Shown here piece by piece: positions 44,701 to 52,306 of a stretch of 64,000 nt of DNA. The stretch spans positions 434,001 through 498,000 of the forward strand of contig NZ_JAAIYA010000008.1 of NCBI RefSeq assembly GCF_010894405.1. Direction: 5' to 3'. The stretch is from Pyxidicoccus caerfyrddinensis. Its GTDB lineage: Bacteria; Myxococcota; Myxococcia; Myxococcales; Myxococcaceae. The stretch's first letter is position 1. Every line of letters starts with the position of its first letter. The position numbers were made by a program, and so were the translations under genes. A model generated the notes under the pieces. The model was given only the letters and a program-made list of their open reading frames with translations, searched no databases and was not told where the DNA came from.

Positions 44701-47700
44701 GTTGGAGAGCCCGCCCGGCGGCGGCAGCACGTTCTCCTTCTCACTCCCGCTCGAGCGCACGGCGAAGGCCGTCGTGCCCGCGGCGGTGGTCGCTCATCTC
44801 CAGGCGCACCCACCGCCGACGCGGCCGGCCACCGGGGAAGCCTTCATCCAGGGCGGCGGCGAGATGGGCGCCCTGATGCGCTCCATCGACTGGTCCCAAA
44901 ACCCGCTGGGTCCGCTCGAGCGCTGGCCGCAGTCCCTGCGCACGTCCGTCAGCACCATGCTCCGCTCCCCCTACCCCATCATCCTCTTCTGGGGGCCGGA
45001 GCTCATCATGCTGTACAACGACCCGTTCCGGCCCATCCTCGGCGCGAAGCATCCGCAGACCATGGGCGCGCGCGGGAATGAGGCGCTCGCCGAGGAATGG
45101 ACCCTCCTCGGCCCCTTGATGAAGCGCGTTCACGAGACGGGCGAGCCGCTGTTCATCGAGAACGGGAACGTCAACTTCGCGCGGCGGCCCGGCGGCTTGA
45201 GGGAAGAGGCCTACTTCACCTGGTCCTACAACCCGACCATTGGCGAGCAGGGAGAAATCGCGGGCCTCTTCGCCATCGCGAGCGAGACGACGCGTCAGGT
45301 GGTCGGTGACCGGCAGCTGGCCATCCTCCGGGAGCTGTCCATCCGCACGGCCCTCGACAAGAAGGTCGAGGACATCTACCGCTCGCTGGATGTCGTCCTC
45401 GCGCAGGCCGGCAACGATGTGCCCTTCGCCCTCCTCTACGCCGTCAAGGCCGACACGGCGCACCTGGTCAGCCGCGCCGGCCTGGCCCAGGGAGCGCGCG
45501 CCGCGCCCACCGAGCTGAGCCCTGGCGACACGACGTCCTGGCCGCTTCAGGGCGTGGCTCGCACGGGGCAGGAGGTGCTGGTCGAAGACCTCCACTCCAG
45601 ATTCGGCCCCCTCCCGGGCGGGCCCTGGCCCGAGCCCACGACGCGGGCCCTCCTGCTTCCGGTGGCCATGGGCGCGGACGCGGAGACGACGGGCGTGCTC
45701 GTCGTCGGGCTCAGCCCGCTCCGCGCGCTCGATGACGAGTACCGGGGCTTCCTGCAGCTCCTGGCGCGGCAGCTCGCCGCCAGCATCTCCAGCGCCCGCG
45801 CCTATGAGCAGGAGAAGAAGCGGGCGGAGGAGCTCGCCCAGCTCGACCAGGCCAAGACGGCGTTCTTCAGCAACGTGAGCCACGAGTTCCGGACTCCGCT
45901 GACGCTGATTCTCGGCCCCATCGAGGACGCGCTGTCCCGGACACGCAAGGCCCTGGAGGGAGCGGAGCTGGACCTGGTGCGCCGCAATGCCCTGCGGCTC
46001 TACAAGATGGTCAACACCCTCCTCGACTTCTCGCGGATGGAGGCGGGCCGGGCCCAGGCGACGTTCGCTCCGACGGACCTCGCGCGCATCACCAGCCACC
46101 TGGCCAGCGCATTCGAATCCGCCGCGGCGAGCGCGGGCTTGAGGCTGGTGGTGGACTGCCCGCCGCTGCCCGAGCCCATCTACGTCGACCCGGACCTGTG
46201 GGAGAAGGTTGTCCTGAACCTCCTCTCGAACGCCGTGAAGTACACCCACCGGGGTGAAATCCGCGTCGGCCTCGAGTGGACGGGCGAGCAGGCCGTCCTC
46301 ACCGTCCGGGACACGGGCGTGGGCATCCCCGAGGAAGAGCTCCCGCGCGTCTTCGAGCGCTTCTATCGCGTCCGCGCCACCGAGGGACGCAGCCACGAGG
46401 GAACCGGCATCGGCCTCGCCCTGGTGCAGGAGCTGGTGAAGATGCACGGCGGCAGCGTCGCGGTGACGAGCAGCCTGGGTGAGGGCAGCACCTTCACCGT
46501 GCGCCTGCCGCGCGGCTCGGCACACCTTCCCCCGGAGCGAATCCAGCAGACGCTCAGGACGCGCGCCTCCGCGGCTGGCGCCACGCCCTTCGTCGAGGAG
46601 GCCCGGCGCTGGTCCTCGGGCGCCGGGGACGCGGAGGACACCTCCAGCCTCGGAGGACTCGACGGCGCGGTCGAGGTGCCGCCGGAGTACGCGCGCTCCC
46701 GCATCCTCCTGGTGGACGACAACGCGGACCTGCGCGCCTACGTCTCCGGGTTGCTCCGGCGCATCTTCCCCAACGTCCAGATGGCGACGGACGGGAACAA
46801 GGCCCTCGAAGAGGCGCGCGCCCACCCGCCGGACCTCATCCTCTCCGATGTGATGATGCCAGGGCTGGACGGCTTCGGACTGGTGCGCGCCCTGCGCGCC
46901 GACGAGCGCACGCGGGCCATCCCCATCATCCTCCTGTCCGCCCGAGCGGGCGACGAGTCCACGGTGGAGGGGCTGCACAGCGGCGCGGATGACTACCTGG
47001 TCAAGCCCTTCTCGGCACGGGAGCTGCTCGCCCGGGTGCGGACCCAGTTGGAGATGGCGCGCGTGCGCCGGGACGTGGCGCAACATGCACATGCCGAGGA
47101 ACAGCTCCGCGCGACGGTGAAGGCGCGCGACGAGTGGCTCAACGTCGTGAGCCACGAGCTGCGCACGCCCCTGAGCGCGCTGTCACTGAGCGTCCGGTCA
47201 TTGATTCGCGGCGTCACCTCCGGGGAGCGCGCCGCGCCGGCTCCCGAGGACGTGAGCACCCGGGCCCACGCCGCGGAGCGACAGCTCCACCGCCTGACGC
47301 GGCAGGTGGAGCAGCTCGTCGAGGTGGCGGAGCTCGTCTCGGGCCACCTGGAGCTCGCCCCGGAGCAAGCCGACCTCTCCACGATGGTGGGTGCCATCGT
47401 CGAGGAGACGCGAGAGAGGGCCGCACGCATGGGCTGCACCCTCACGTTGAGCGCGAGCTCGCCCGTCGTGGGGACCTATGACCGTGCGCGGTTGCGCCAA
47501 TTGGTGGAGGGCCTTCTCGACAACGCCCTCAAGTTCGGGATGGGCAAGCCGGTGGAAGTCACCGTGGCCGGGGACGCACGCGGCGCTTCGATTCGCATCG
47601 TGGACCATGGCGGAGGTGTCGCGATCGAGGACGCGGAGCGCATCTTCAGCCGCTTCGAGCGTGCCGCGCCCACCCGGAACTATGGGGGCTTCGGACTGGG

Positions 47701-47830
47701 CCTGTGGATGGCTCGCCACATCGCGGAGGCCCACGGGGGCGCCATCCACCTGACGCGAACGGAGGGCGGAGGGGCCACCTTCACGGTGGTGCTCCCGATG
47801 GACCCAGCCCTTCGGCGGCCTGTTCGCTGA
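41735..47830 (+). CDS. Giant hybrid histidine kinase made of two copies of a PAS-GAF-HK-REC-HK module
   Basis: About 2,031 residues, apparently cytoplasmic. Copy 1: PAS-like (DWSKTAIGAVKHWPQSLRTAV), GAF, HisKA with H363 (NVSHEFRTPL), HATPase, receiver with D682 (LILSDVMMPGMNG), second HisKA with H792 (IVSHDLRSPL), HATPase. Copy 2 repeats the order: PAS-like from about 1034, GAF, H1383 (NVSHEFRTPL), receiver D1705 (LILSDVMMPGLDG), H1807 (VVSHELRTPL), HATPase. Corresponding residues are 1,015-1,023 apart. The ATP-binding N and G boxes look intact in each kinase core. Start uncertain among TTG 41669, ATG 41735 and ATG 41774. No receiver-output gene is adjacent. Confidence 0.93.
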   Translation: MKHSTDSREATTSMPSTFENSAEVLAGGGEMGALIRATDWSKTAIGAVKHWPQSLRTAVSILLESRFPMYIAWGPDFVQLYNDGYRPILGSTKHPAAMGRSTRETFAEIWHIIGPMFEGVMEGRAVGLTDFLLPLDRHGFTEECYFICSYSPIRDESAGVGGVLVTVTETTNRVLGERRLRTLRDLAERAGAVKREEEAWREAARALEGNAFDVPFALLYRLEETGTHPTLVATAGWTHSSEDPASAPWPFHEVMATQSARLVSDVRAHFGELPGGAWPESPHSAWVLPISRPGAERAYGFLVVGLSARRPLDDDYRGFLGLVADHLATAVSNARAYEEERKRAEALAELDRAKTAFFSNVSHEFRTPLTLMLGPVEDGLADVREPLPPGQRERQELVRRGGLRLQKLVNTLLDFARFEAGRARASFVPTDLAALTRDLASTFDSAMTSADLELVVECPALPEAIYVDPTMWEKIVLNLISNAFKFTFQGGIRVALKWLGERVELTVQDTGTGIPDAELARIFERFHRVEGARGRSHEGTGIGLALVRELVHLHGGQVSVKSVLGKGTTFSVSLPTGAAHLPREQLGEARALAPTGIGPDAFLAEVSQWNDASAPLTAPRPAQAAPSPLQAGARILVADDNTDMRTYLSRLLSPHWTVEAVSDGARALAAAQAHPPDLILSDVMMPGMNGLDLVRMLRTDPRTRTIPVVLLSARAGEEATIEGLKSGADEYLVKPFSANELLARVNAQLTVSHLRRQAVQAERAHAEEASRLLAEAERATRSREETLAIVSHDLRSPLASISAATELLQRSLGQDERDARRRRQTDSVLRSVGRMNRLVGDLLDLASIDSGSLSLEPRPHAVEELVRDVRETFEPQAMEKGVTLQTDIAAGLPPVPCDRERILQVLGNLLSNAIKFTPPGGTVRVRVESEQDTGSLRFSVADTGPGIPLEAQPHIFDRYWHAAQKRREGHGLGLSIAKGIVEGHGGRIQLESPPGGGSTFSFSLPLERTAKAVVPAAVVAHLQAHPPPTRPATGEAFIQGGGEMGALMRSIDWSQNPLGPLERWPQSLRTSVSTMLRSPYPIILFWGPELIMLYNDPFRPILGAKHPQTMGARGNEALAEEWTLLGPLMKRVHETGEPLFIENGNVNFARRPGGLREEAYFTWSYNPTIGEQGEIAGLFAIASETTRQVVGDRQLAILRELSIRTALDKKVEDIYRSLDVVLAQAGNDVPFALLYAVKADTAHLVSRAGLAQGARAAPTELSPGDTTSWPLQGVARTGQEVLVEDLHSRFGPLPGGPWPEPTTRALLLPVAMGADAETTGVLVVGLSPLRALDDEYRGFLQLLARQLAASISSARAYEQEKKRAEELAQLDQAKTAFFSNVSHEFRTPLTLILGPIEDALSRTRKALEGAELDLVRRNALRLYKMVNTLLDFSRMEAGRAQATFAPTDLARITSHLASAFESAAASAGLRLVVDCPPLPEPIYVDPDLWEKVVLNLLSNAVKYTHRGEIRVGLEWTGEQAVLTVRDTGVGIPEEELPRVFERFYRVRATEGRSHEGTGIGLALVQELVKMHGGSVAVTSSLGEGSTFTVRLPRGSAHLPPERIQQTLRTRASAAGATPFVEEARRWSSGAGDAEDTSSLGGLDGAVEVPPEYARSRILLVDDNADLRAYVSGLLRRIFPNVQMATDGNKALEEARAHPPDLILSDVMMPGLDGFGLVRALRADERTRAIPIILLSARAGDESTVEGLHSGADDYLVKPFSARELLARVRTQLEMARVRRDVAQHAHAEEQLRATVKARDEWLNVVSHELRTPLSALSLSVRSLIRGVTSGERAAPAPEDVSTRAHAAERQLHRLTRQVEQLVEVAELVSGHLELAPEQADLSTMVGAIVEETRERAARMGCTLTLSASSPVVGTYDRARLRQLVEGLLDNALKFGMGKPVEVTVAGDARGASIRIVDHGGGVAIEDAERIFSRFERAAPTRNYGGFGLGLWMARHIAEAHGGAIHLTRTEGGGATFTVVLPMDPALRRPVR

Positions 47831-49871
47831 ACCCCGGTCCCCCATGGCTGGGCGCCTCTTCGGGGAGCGCGGGAAGCTCCACCGTGAAGGTGGCGCCCTC
47901 GCCGGGGCGGCTCGCGGCATGCACCCGGCCCCCATGCGCTTCGACAATCTCCTGCGCGAGGTAGAGCCCCAGCCCGAGCCCCCCATACTCGCGCGGGGAC
48001 ACCGCCTGCTCGAAGCGGCCGAAGACACGCGCGAGTGCCTGGGCATCCATCCCCACCCCATGGTCCCTCACGCTGAGGAGGGCCCGGTCGCCGGCCCGGG
48101 ACACCTCCACCTCGATGGGGCGTCCCGCGCCGAACTTCACGGCATTGGAGAGCAGGTTGGTGAGCACCTGCTCGATGCGGAGCCTGTCCCACTCTCCAGT
48201 CACGTCGTCCTCGAGGCGCAGCAGCAGCGGGCAGCCGGCCCGCTCGAGCTGCTCCCTGAAACGCTCCGCCGTGGTGCGCGCGAGCTCGTCGAGTCGCACC
48301 TCCTCGCGGGCGAGCTCCAGACGCCCGGAGTGGATGCGCCCGACATCGAGCAGGCTGTCGACCAGGTGTGAGAGGCGCGTCACCTGCTTGATGGCCAGCT
48401 GGAGCTTCCGCCGCACCGACTCGACCACCGGGCGTTGGCTCAGCGACCGCATGAGCGTGCCCAGCTGCAGGTGGAGGGCGGTCAGCGGGGTGCGCAGCTC
48501 GTGGGCCGCGATGGCGATGAACTCGTCGCGAGCATGGACGGCCTGCTGCGAGCGGTCGAAGAGCCGGGCGTTCTCCACGGCCAGGGCACAGCGCCGCGCG
48601 AGCTCCTCGGCAAGGCACCGCTCGCGAGCGCGGAGCGGCCGCAACCGCTCCTCCGACACCAGCACCAGCGCGCCCACCGGCTTCTCCCTGCCCGACATCG
48701 GCACCAGGATGATGCGCCCGGACGGATCCACCCATGGCTGGAGGGGAGGCACCAGCCGGGCGGCGAGCACCGAGTGGTGCTCCGGCCCCACCCCCGTCCC
48801 GGCCACCTGGACGAGCCGCCCGTCTTCCTGCGCCACCCATGCGGCGAACCCCGTGGCGACATGGGGGACCACCCGCTCCGCGATGATGGAGAGCGTGCGG
48901 CGAGCATCCAGGGACTCGGCGAGGAGCACCCCGACGTCGGCGAGGAACCGGTGGGTGCGCGCGGTAGCGCGGCGCTCCGCGACCAGCGCCGCGAACGCGG
49001 AGGCGGAGAGCCCCATCACGACGAGGTAGGCCTGCGTCGCGAGAAGCTGCGCCTCGAGCGACACGGGTTCGCCGGAAAAAGGGCCACGCCCGGCGACTGT
49101 TTCTCCCAGCGTGAAGCCCGCGAGCGCCGCCACCGCGGCGGCCGTTCCCGCCGGCCCCAACCAGAATGCCGCCCAGATGAGCAGGGGAAAGGGAAGATAG
49201 GGGAAGGCCCAGCGCATGGAGCCTCCGAGGACGAAGTGGCACACCGCCGCCACTGCACCGAGGACGAGGACCAGCTCGGCCAGGCACCGCGGACGCGCGA
49301 ACTCTCGTGGGAGGGGCCACCATGTGAGCAGCAGCGGCGTCAGCAGCAGGGTTCCCAGCGAGTCGGCCAGAAACCAGGCGCGCCATTCGGTGGAAAAGGG
49401 GGCCGCGCCCTCCAGCCAGAGCATCATCGACGCGGCCCCGAGCGTCGCGCTGACGAGCGGCCCGAGCAGCCCTCCGAAGAGGATGAGGCCGGCGACTTCG
49501 CGGACGTACTGCAGCCGCACCGGCCTCCCCGCCCAGGCGCACAGGAGAGCCGCCCCCAGCAGTGCACGGAGGCAGTTGGCTGCCGCCCACGCCAGGGCCA
49601 GGGGAAGCGCACCGCCGAGCACCAGCACCTTGGCCAGCTCGGCGAGGAAGATGGCGACGAGGAGGATGCCCCAGTGGCGGCGCTCGACCCGGACGAGCAC
49701 CGCGAGCGCCAGTCCACTCGGCAGCCAGATGGAGGCACTGTTGTAGGGAGCAAAGGTGGTGCGCTCGCTCACCACCCCGAGGCCGAAGAAGAAGCACCCC
49801 AGCACGGTGGCCCAGCCCACCGTCACCAGCGTCTCGCGCGTGGTGCTTCGCAGCTCTCGCAACCACCTCAT
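47781..49871 (-). CDS. Membrane histidine kinase with MASE1-type sensor and GAF domain
   Basis: 696 residues. The N-terminal 290 residues hold about eight membrane helices with the MASE1 pattern (FAPYNSASIWLPSGLALAVLV, WFLADSLGTLLLTPLLL). A GAF-like domain (ERVVPHVATGFAAW) follows, then HisKA with AAHELRTPLTALH and HATPase with LLSNAVKFG, VRDHGVGM and GGLGLGLYLAQEI. No receiver domain. It overlaps the end of the giant kinase gene by 50 bases, tail to tail. Confidence 0.93.
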   Translation of the reverse strand: MRWLRELRSTTRETLVTVGWATVLGCFFFGLGVVSERTTFAPYNSASIWLPSGLALAVLVRVERRHWGILLVAIFLAELAKVLVLGGALPLALAWAAANCLRALLGAALLCAWAGRPVRLQYVREVAGLILFGGLLGPLVSATLGAASMMLWLEGAAPFSTEWRAWFLADSLGTLLLTPLLLTWWPLPREFARPRCLAELVLVLGAVAAVCHFVLGGSMRWAFPYLPFPLLIWAAFWLGPAGTAAAVAALAGFTLGETVAGRGPFSGEPVSLEAQLLATQAYLVVMGLSASAFAALVAERRATARTHRFLADVGVLLAESLDARRTLSIIAERVVPHVATGFAAWVAQEDGRLVQVAGTGVGPEHHSVLAARLVPPLQPWVDPSGRIILVPMSGREKPVGALVLVSEERLRPLRARERCLAEELARRCALAVENARLFDRSQQAVHARDEFIAIAAHELRTPLTALHLQLGTLMRSLSQRPVVESVRRKLQLAIKQVTRLSHLVDSLLDVGRIHSGRLELAREEVRLDELARTTAERFREQLERAGCPLLLRLEDDVTGEWDRLRIEQVLTNLLSNAVKFGAGRPIEVEVSRAGDRALLSVRDHGVGMDAQALARVFGRFEQAVSPREYGGLGLGLYLAQEIVEAHGGRVHAASRPGEGATFTVELPALPEEAPSHGGPGFSEQAAEGLGPSGAPP

Positions 49872-50074
49872 GCCAGAGCCCCCTGCCCTGGGAAGGGGGG
49901 TCCCATCCCAGGTGCATGAAAGATGGGAATACCGGCCGTCGCCCGCTCCAGGCAGGCGGTCCTCGCCCTACATCCATAATCCGTCGTGCCTCGTCCCGAC
50001 GCTTCCCCAAGGGCGTCGACGCCCGCCTGGCGGGGCCGCCGAGCCCGGCTGCCCGCTATGGCGCTCCCGCAGCC

Positions 50075-50764
50075 TCAGCTCCCCTTGGGCCGGCTCCGCG
50101 CACGGGGGGACTTGCGCGCGGACTTCCTCGACGCGGGCGGTGTCGCGGGCGGAGCGACGCCGTACCGCCGGGCCGCGACGTCCTGATGCGCGAGACGGCG
50201 GAGCGCGACGAGCACGGGCTCGTGGAGCGCGGTGCCGAGCACGGCGTACTCGACGGCCGCCGTGGCGTCGTCCAGTGGCATGCGGCTGATGTCAAACTCG
50301 GCGATGGCGCGGATGTGCGGCCCGTAGACGGCGAGTCGCGCGTCGTCCAGGGGGATGCCGGCGGCCTCGGCGGCGGCGAGCGCGCGCTCGAGCTGGGCGA
50401 CGGCGGCGAAGCGGGGGTCATAGAGCTGGCCGAGCTTCTCCAGCACGGCACGGGCGCGCGGGTAGTCGGCCGTGGCCTCCGGCGTCACTTCCGGCGGCAG
50501 GGCCTCGATGGCCTGGCCGAAGGTGTCGAAGAGGGAGTCCCGGGGCTGGTCGATGAGCCGGAGCACCTCGCGCGCCTTCTGCACGCTGAGGCCGACCGTC
50601 TCGGTGAGCGCGCGAATCACGGCGATGCGGCGCACGTGGGCCTCGCCGTATTCGGCCCGCGTCGCGGCGGTCGCCTCGCCGGCCGGGAGCAGCCCCTCGC
50701 GCAGGTAGTACTTGATGGTCGCGAGCGGGACGCCTGTCCGCTCCACGAGCTCGGAGATGCGCAT
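50075..50764 (-). CDS. MerR-family regulator
   Basis: 229 residues. The N-terminal MerR HTH (RISELVERTGVPLATIKYYLREGLL) is followed by a long helical effector region and a basic tail (RKSARKSPRARSRPK). No metal-binding Cys cluster is seen. ATG 50764 follows AAGGA at eight bases; an earlier start at 50803 would overlap the operator region. Divergent from a four-helix membrane protein, with two tandem dyads between them. Confidence 0.92.
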   Translation of the reverse strand: MRISELVERTGVPLATIKYYLREGLLPAGEATAATRAEYGEAHVRRIAVIRALTETVGLSVQKAREVLRLIDQPRDSLFDTFGQAIEALPPEVTPEATADYPRARAVLEKLGQLYDPRFAAVAQLERALAAAEAAGIPLDDARLAVYGPHIRAIAEFDISRMPLDDATAAVEYAVLGTALHEPVLVALRRLAHQDVAARRYGVAPPATPPASRKSARKSPRARSRPKGS

Positions 50765-50774
50765 GCGGATTTCC

Positions 50775-50803
50775 TTGCACTGGATAGCTACGCTATCTAA
50801 CAT
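50775..50803 (+). promoter_or_regulatory. Candidate promoter of the membrane protein gene
   Basis: TTGCAC (50775-50780) and TAACAT (50798-50803) are 17 bases apart. Transcription would start at about 50810, at or next to the ATG at 50812, which has no ribosome site, so the mRNA may be leaderless. The first operator dyad fills the spacer. Confidence 0.45.
50781..50799. promoter_or_regulatory. MerR operator candidate 1, TGGATA-N7-TATCTA
   Basis: A 19-bp near-perfect dyad (inner GATAGC-N3-GCTATC is perfect). It matches a second copy 23 bases away and lies in the spacer of the candidate promoter, where MerR proteins bind. Confidence 0.7.
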
Positions 50804-50822
50804 TGGATACCATGAGTATCCA
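50804..50822. promoter_or_regulatory. MerR operator candidate 2, TGGATA-N7-TATCCA
   Basis: A perfect dyad (TTGGATAC-N5-GTATCCAA, 50803-50823) spanning the start codon of the membrane protein gene. On the minus strand it falls between TTGGAT and TTAGAT, 17 bases apart, a possible promoter for the MerR gene. Confidence 0.7.
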
Positions 50823-51234
50823 ACCTCACACCCTCATCCTCATCGGCACCCTCCTCCTCTCGCTCATCACGGTGGAGTCGGGTGGCTGGTTCCTCACCCG
50901 CGTCGGCCGGGGAATTGTCCCCGCGAACACGCTGCAGAAGAACTTCTTCCGCGCGGGGCACGCCCATGCGGCGGTGCTCCTGGTGCTCAGCATCGCCATC
51001 CTCGCGGTCATCGACGCCGCGAAGTTGCCGTTCGCCTTCGACCTGGTCGCGCGCTACGGCGTGCCGGTGTCCGCGCTGCTCATGCCGGCGGGGTTCTTCC
51101 TGTCCGTCCTCGGGAAGGACCCGCAGCGCCCCAACCGGCTCATGGCCCTGCTCTGGGTGGGCGTGGGCTCGCTCACGCTCGGGCTGCTGGCGGCGGGCAC
51201 GGGGCTGCTCCTCGCGGGCCTCTCGGCCGCGTGA
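50812..51234 (+). CDS. Four-helix membrane protein controlled by MerR
   Basis: 140 residues with four membrane helices (TLILIGTLLLSLITV, AAVLLVLSIAILAVIDAA, VSALLMPAGFFLSVL, LWVGVGSLTLGLLAAGTGLLL). There is an NFFRAGHAHAAVLL stretch with two His residues. Family not recognised. Start at ATG 50812, inside the second operator dyad. Confidence 0.8.
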   Translation: MSIQPHTLILIGTLLLSLITVESGGWFLTRVGRGIVPANTLQKNFFRAGHAHAAVLLVLSIAILAVIDAAKLPFAFDLVARYGVPVSALLMPAGFFLSVLGKDPQRPNRLMALLWVGVGSLTLGLLAAGTGLLLAGLSAA

Positions 51235-51258
51235 GCCGCTGGCCCCGTCCGCCCGTCG

Positions 51259-52251
51259 CTATCCGGCCCGGGCCGCGGCATCCACACGGGTGCGACGCCT
51301 GAACTCGCCCGGGGTCTGCGCGTGGACGCGCTGGAAGGCCCGGTTGAAGGCGCCGGGGGACTCGTACCCGACGGCATCGGCGATTTCCGCGAGCCCGGAG
51401 TCCCCGTCGCGCAGCAGGCACCCCGCCTTGTACATCCGCCAGCGCGTCAGGTACTCCAGCGGCGTCTCACCCACCTGTGCCTTGAAGCGCAGGGCGAAGG
51501 CCGAGCGCGACATGCCCGCCACGCTGGCGAGCGCCTCGACCGACCAGGGGTGCGCGGGCGAATGGTGCATCGCGCGCAGCGCGGCGCCGAGCGGCCCGCT
51601 CCCGAGCGCCGCCAGCCACCCCTGCTCGCCCGCCCTGCCCGATGCGTAGTGTGCGCGAATCGTCTGCACGAAGAGAATCTCCGCCAGCCGGTTGATGACG
51701 ACGGGGGAGCCGATGGTGGGCGCCGCGGTCTCGAGCGCCAGGAGGTTGAGCGTCGCCCCCAGCGCGCTGGCCTGGGCCTCGTCGCCCCGCACGCACAGGA
51801 CGCCCGGCAGCATCTCGAAGACGGGCTTGCCGCTCCACGCGTCGAACTCGAACAGGCCGGTGATGACGTGGGTGCGCACGCCGCCGCCTCCCAGGTGGAG
51901 CAAGTCGCCGACCTTCTGCTGGATGAGCGCCTCCCCGTCGACGGGACGGGTGCGGAGCGCGTCGCGCACGGTGATTCCGACGTCGGGCGCGACGACGTAG
52001 CAATCACCGCCGCGCAGGGGAATCGGGCTCGGCTCCCCGGCGACTTCCAGCCAGCAGCTCCCGCGCGTCACCAGCCCGAACTTCGCGTGCGGCGAGCCGG
52101 GGAACTTCACGCCCCATGGCGCGGTGGCCTCCATCCGGCAATACAGCGCACTCCTGACGCGCATCGCGGTGAACACGTCGCTGAACGGGTCCACGCTCGC
52201 GAGCGCCCTCAGGTTTGGACGATTGGATACTTCTTCTGGCGTTCCAGGCAC
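51259..52251 (-). CDS. AraC-family regulator with cupin sensor, divergent from the dehalogenase
   Basis: 330 residues: cupin_6-type domain (ALYCRMEATAPWGVKFPG, LRGGDCYVVAP) and AraC HTH pair (WSVEALASVAGMSRSAFALRF, LAEIADAVGYESPGAFNRAF). The start is a GTG with GAGGA seven bases upstream. Same architecture as the two AraC regulators at 19-22 kb. It probably controls the divergent gene 55 bases away. Confidence 0.93.
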   Translation of the reverse strand: MPGTPEEVSNRPNLRALASVDPFSDVFTAMRVRSALYCRMEATAPWGVKFPGSPHAKFGLVTRGSCWLEVAGEPSPIPLRGGDCYVVAPDVGITVRDALRTRPVDGEALIQQKVGDLLHLGGGGVRTHVITGLFEFDAWSGKPVFEMLPGVLCVRGDEAQASALGATLNLLALETAAPTIGSPVVINRLAEILFVQTIRAHYASGRAGEQGWLAALGSGPLGAALRAMHHSPAHPWSVEALASVAGMSRSAFALRFKAQVGETPLEYLTRWRMYKAGCLLRDGDSGLAEIADAVGYESPGAFNRAFQRVHAQTPGEFRRRTRVDAAARAG

Positions 52252-52306
52252 TGACAGTCCTCCGGCTCGGACCTACGGTACTTCGCGAAACGGAGGAGGT
52301 CACACC

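Noticed and set aside
41780-47155. Very long open frames antisense to the giant kinase (776 and 804 codons)
   Set aside because: They mirror the kinase codons; in GC-rich DNA with G/C third positions the opposite strand is often open. No domain, start or ribosome site is seen.
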